From positions 62,001 through 126,000 of the forward strand of contig NZ_VCRN01000004.1 of the NCBI RefSeq assembly GCF_009849585.1: DNA of 64,000 nucleotides, written 5' to 3'. This document shows positions 61,941-64,000 of the stretch, piece after piece. The notes under the pieces were generated by a model. The model worked only from the letters and a program-made list of their open reading frames with translations. It was not told the DNA's origin and searched no databases. The DNA is from Bacillus sp. ZZV12-4809 (lineage in GTDB: Bacteria > Bacillota > Bacilli > Bacillales > Cytobacillaceae). Every line of letters begins with the position of its first letter. Positions within the stretch are counted from its first letter, which is position 1. Position numbers and translations under genes: made by a program.

Positions 61941-63704
61941 ATGTCAAAAGTTGAAACTAAAAAGGTGATTAATACAAAACTAAAAATGACACCAAGTGAA
62001 GCGATTGTTGAAACATTGGTTAAAGAAGGCATTACACACATTTCAGGTATTTTAGGATCTGCTTTCATGGATATGTTAGACCTATTGCCGGCTGCAGGCA
62101 TCAGGTTCATTGGTGTGCGGCATGAACAAAGTGCGGCACATATGGAAGACGGATACTGCCGGGTGTCAGGAAAAGCAGGAGTAGTGATCGGCCAAAATGG
62201 ACCGGGAATCACCAATATGGTGACATCCGTTGCCGCTGCCAATCAGGCTCATACTCCTATGGTCGTCATCTCTCCTTCTGCTGGTACTCCAACAGTCGGC
62301 TGGGATGGCTTTCAGGAGTGTGATCAGGTATCGGTTTTCAAAGCTGTTACCAAAGAAACAGTCCGGGTTACTCACCCAAGCCGGGTGGCAGATTGTCTCC
62401 GGACGGCATTCAGAATTGCCTATGCAGAACGCGGACCTGTTTTATTTGATATTCCACGTGACTACTTTTACGGTGAAATTGAAGATTATATTTTGGAACC
62501 GCATCAATACCGTGTCGATGCCCGCGGCTGCGGCTCCGCTGAATCACTGGATAAAGCGGCTGAATTATTGGCAAATGCAGAATATCCAGTCATTATATCC
62601 GGACGCGGCACAGTAGACTCAGATGGCATTGAAGAGGTAAAGGCCATCGCTGAGCACTTGACCATCCCGGCAGCTGTATCCTATATGCACAATGATGCAT
62701 TCCCTGCTGATCATCCTCTTGCTGTCGGGCCGATTGGCTATATGGGTTCAAAGGCCGCTATGCACACACTCAAAAAAGCCGATGTTGTTCTGGCAATCGG
62801 GACTAGATTATCCGTCTTTGGAACACTTCCTTGCTATGATATTGACTACTTCCCAAAGAATGCTAAAATCATCCAGATTGATATTAATCCAAGAAATTTA
62901 GCCAGAACGCATCCTATTGAAGTAGGCATTATCGGCGATGCTCGCGAAGCAAGCAAGGAGCTTTTAAAGCGGATTAAGAATCTAGCTCCAAATGCCAGCA
63001 AGAATAAGCAAAGATTAGCAGAAGCAGCAGAACTAAAGCAGCAGTGGGAAAAAGAGCTTGTCGACCTTGCCATGGTTGAAGGCTCACCAATTAACCCGCG
63101 CCGGGCATTATTGGAGTTAACTAAGGTGCTTCCAGAAAATACTATTGTTACAACTGACATTGGTAATGTTTCCTCAACCGCAAATGCTTATTTAAAATTT
63201 AATAAACCTAGAAAACATATAGCTGCCCTTACCTTCGGAAATACTGGGTTCGCTTATCCTACGGCATTAGGCGCAAAGCTGGCTAACCCGGATTGTCCTG
63301 TAGTAGCTATAGTCGGAGATGGTGCTTGGGGAATGAGTTTACATGAGGTAAGTACAGCAGTGGAAGAGAACATTCCTGTCGTGGCATGTGTCTTTAATAA
63401 TGGAGCATGGTGCGCAGAAAAGAAAAACCAGGTTGATTTTTATAACAATCGTTTTGTAGGTGCAGATATCCAAAACCCTGATTTTGCAGAAGTAGCCAAG
63501 TCAATGGGAGCTGTCGGCGTACGGGTCGAGCGTCCGGAGGATGTCGGGCCGGCCATCCAGAAGGCCATCCAATCAAATATGCCGACTGTTCTTGATATTC
63601 AGGTGGACGGTACCCAGCTTGCTCCACCATTCAGGAAGGATGCATTGAAAATGCCAACCCGTCTATTGCCAAAATATGCTCACCTTGACTATAGAAATTG
63701 GTAA
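61941..63704 (+). CDS. xsc: Sulfoacetaldehyde acetyltransferase
   Basis: This thiamine-diphosphate enzyme of 587 aa converts sulfoacetaldehyde and phosphate to acetyl phosphate and sulfite. It has the three-domain acetolactate-synthase layout, with the active Glu in [14 protein letters not shown]. The GDG motif is in [15 protein letters not shown]. Features that I recall as specific for Xsc are [19 protein letters not shown] near residues 33-51, [11 protein letters not shown] and [20 protein letters not shown]. The ATG at 61941 follows GGGAGG. Phosphate acetyltransferase and a sulfite exporter, which usually complete the route, are not in the window. Confidence 0.92.
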   Translation: MSKVETKKVINTKLKMTPSEAIVETLVKEGITHISGILGSAFMDMLDLLPAAGIRFIGVRHEQSAAHMEDGYCRVSGKAGVVIGQNGPGITNMVTSVAAANQAHTPMVVISPSAGTPTVGWDGFQECDQVSVFKAVTKETVRVTHPSRVADCLRTAFRIAYAERGPVLFDIPRDYFYGEIEDYILEPHQYRVDARGCGSAESLDKAAELLANAEYPVIISGRGTVDSDGIEEVKAIAEHLTIPAAVSYMHNDAFPADHPLAVGPIGYMGSKAAMHTLKKADVVLAIGTRLSVFGTLPCYDIDYFPKNAKIIQIDINPRNLARTHPIEVGIIGDAREASKELLKRIKNLAPNASKNKQRLAEAAELKQQWEKELVDLAMVEGSPINPRRALLELTKVLPENTIVTTDIGNVSSTANAYLKFNKPRKHIAALTFGNTGFAYPTALGAKLANPDCPVVAIVGDGAWGMSLHEVSTAVEENIPVVACVFNNGAWCAEKKNQVDFYNNRFVGADIQNPDFAEVAKSMGAVGVRVERPEDVGPAIQKAIQSNMPTVLDIQVDGTQLAPPFRKDALKMPTRLLPKYAHLDYRNW

Positions 63705-63725
63705 GCAGACATGCTTAAATAAATA

Positions 63726-63773
63726 CATGATCGAAATGGGCCAGGACTATATCTCCTTCCCGTTTCGACCATG
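63726..63773 (+). terminator. Terminator-like hairpin after xsc
   Basis: CATGATCGAAATGGG and CCCGTTTCGACCATG form a 15-bp stem with two G-U-type mismatches, followed by a moderately T-rich stretch. It lies about 20 bp after the stop. Confidence 0.6.
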
Positions 63774-63891
63774 TTCCACTGTATTTTATCTGAATATTCA
63801 ATAAATTATCTATAAATCCTTTTTGCATAATGGTTCATCAGCTTCATTTGTTTTAGAGTGAATTGTAAGCTTTACCATGGGGAGTGATTGA

Positions 63892-64000
63892 ATGAAGGCG
63901 AAACAGCACTCTATTATTGTCGCCCTGGCTGCTTTGATTTTTTTGGGGTTCGTTTTAATAGGGAAAAATGCATTAAACCCTGAGGCAAGGGCTGAGCAGC
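63892..64000 (+). CDS. N-terminus of an unidentified membrane or secreted protein (partial)
   Basis: An ATG with GGGGAG upstream opens a frame to the window edge. The 36 visible residues have a basic start (MKAKQH), a hydrophobic segment (IIVALAALIFLGFVLIG) and then KNALNPEARAEQ. It is a signal anchor or first membrane helix. Family not recognisable. Following xsc on the same strand it might be a transporter component, but this is a guess. Confidence 0.55.
   Translation, partial: MKAKQHSIIVALAALIFLGFVLIGKNALNPEARAEQ

Noticed and set aside
61941..63704. Annotation as acetolactate synthase
   Set aside because: The fold is shared, but several stretches ([23 protein letters not shown]) follow the sulfoacetaldehyde acetyltransferase pattern, and no small regulatory subunit or ilv genes are adjacent.

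Overview
The window looks like chromosomal DNA from a Bacillaceae-type Firmicute. The signs are strong AGGAGG-type ribosome binding sites, frequent TTG and GTG starts, modest G+C, CcpA/LacI-style operators, a BglG-type PTS regulator, sigma-54 operons with enhancer-binding proteins, and intergenic repeats of a kind I associate with Bacillus relatives. I saw no rRNA, tRNA, CRISPR array, phage or transposase gene. Almost every gene is on the minus strand. The plus-strand exceptions are two tiny genes near 16 kb and the last three genes (60.7 kb to the end).

The region is a chain of catabolic modules, each with its own transporter and regulator. (1) 1-9.2 kb: a TRAP transporter, two zinc alcohol dehydrogenases, a split transketolase and an aldehyde dehydrogenase (cut by the window edge), with a LacI repressor and five near-identical operators. 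(2) 9.4-13.2 kb: an ascorbate-type PTS (EIIC, EIIB) with a PRD regulator carrying EIIA. (3) 13.4-19.4 kb: a hypothetical membrane-anchored protein, a lone argininosuccinate-lyase homologue, two small unknown genes and two chemoreceptor genes. (4) 19.7-25.7 kb: Fe-alcohol dehydrogenase, GntP permease and (methyl)malonate-semialdehyde dehydrogenase behind a consensus sigma-54 promoter, with a CBS-PAS-AAA+ activator. (5) 25.9-31.7 kb: hydroxyacyl-CoA-dehydrogenase-like, SDR and HisD/HpsN-like dehydrogenases, a LacI regulator and a second GntP permease; a well-formed promoter is overlapped by a palindromic operator. (6) 32-36.5 kb: M42 peptidase, peptide-type binding protein with a cre site, SpoIIAA-like protein and acyl-ACP desaturase.

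(7) 37-49.9 kb is the most unusual part. It holds four ADP-ribosylglycohydrolase-family genes, an AtuA (DUF1446) plus DUF4387 pair, a ribokinase-family kinase, a CUT1-type ABC importer without an ATPase, and a LacI regulator. Two divided transcription units are each preceded by a pair of identical TGTAACCGGTTACA palindromes. It looks like an undescribed uptake and processing system for a glycosidic, possibly ribosylated, compound.

(8) 50.3-58.9 kb: an aminobenzoyl-glutamate-type operon (AbgA, AbgB, AbgT, a second AbgA-like peptidase, a carbamoylase-like M20 enzyme and an unusual regulator), interrupted by a 52-bp tandem repeat. (9) 59-63.7 kb: a sigma-54 activator divergent from an Fe-alcohol dehydrogenase and sulfoacetaldehyde acetyltransferase (Xsc), which suggests isethionate or other C2-sulfonate use.

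Several modules (Xsc, the HpsN-like enzyme, the split transketolase) are compatible with organosulfonate catabolism, but only Xsc is strong evidence of it. All assignments come from reading sequence and recalling families; no database search was run.
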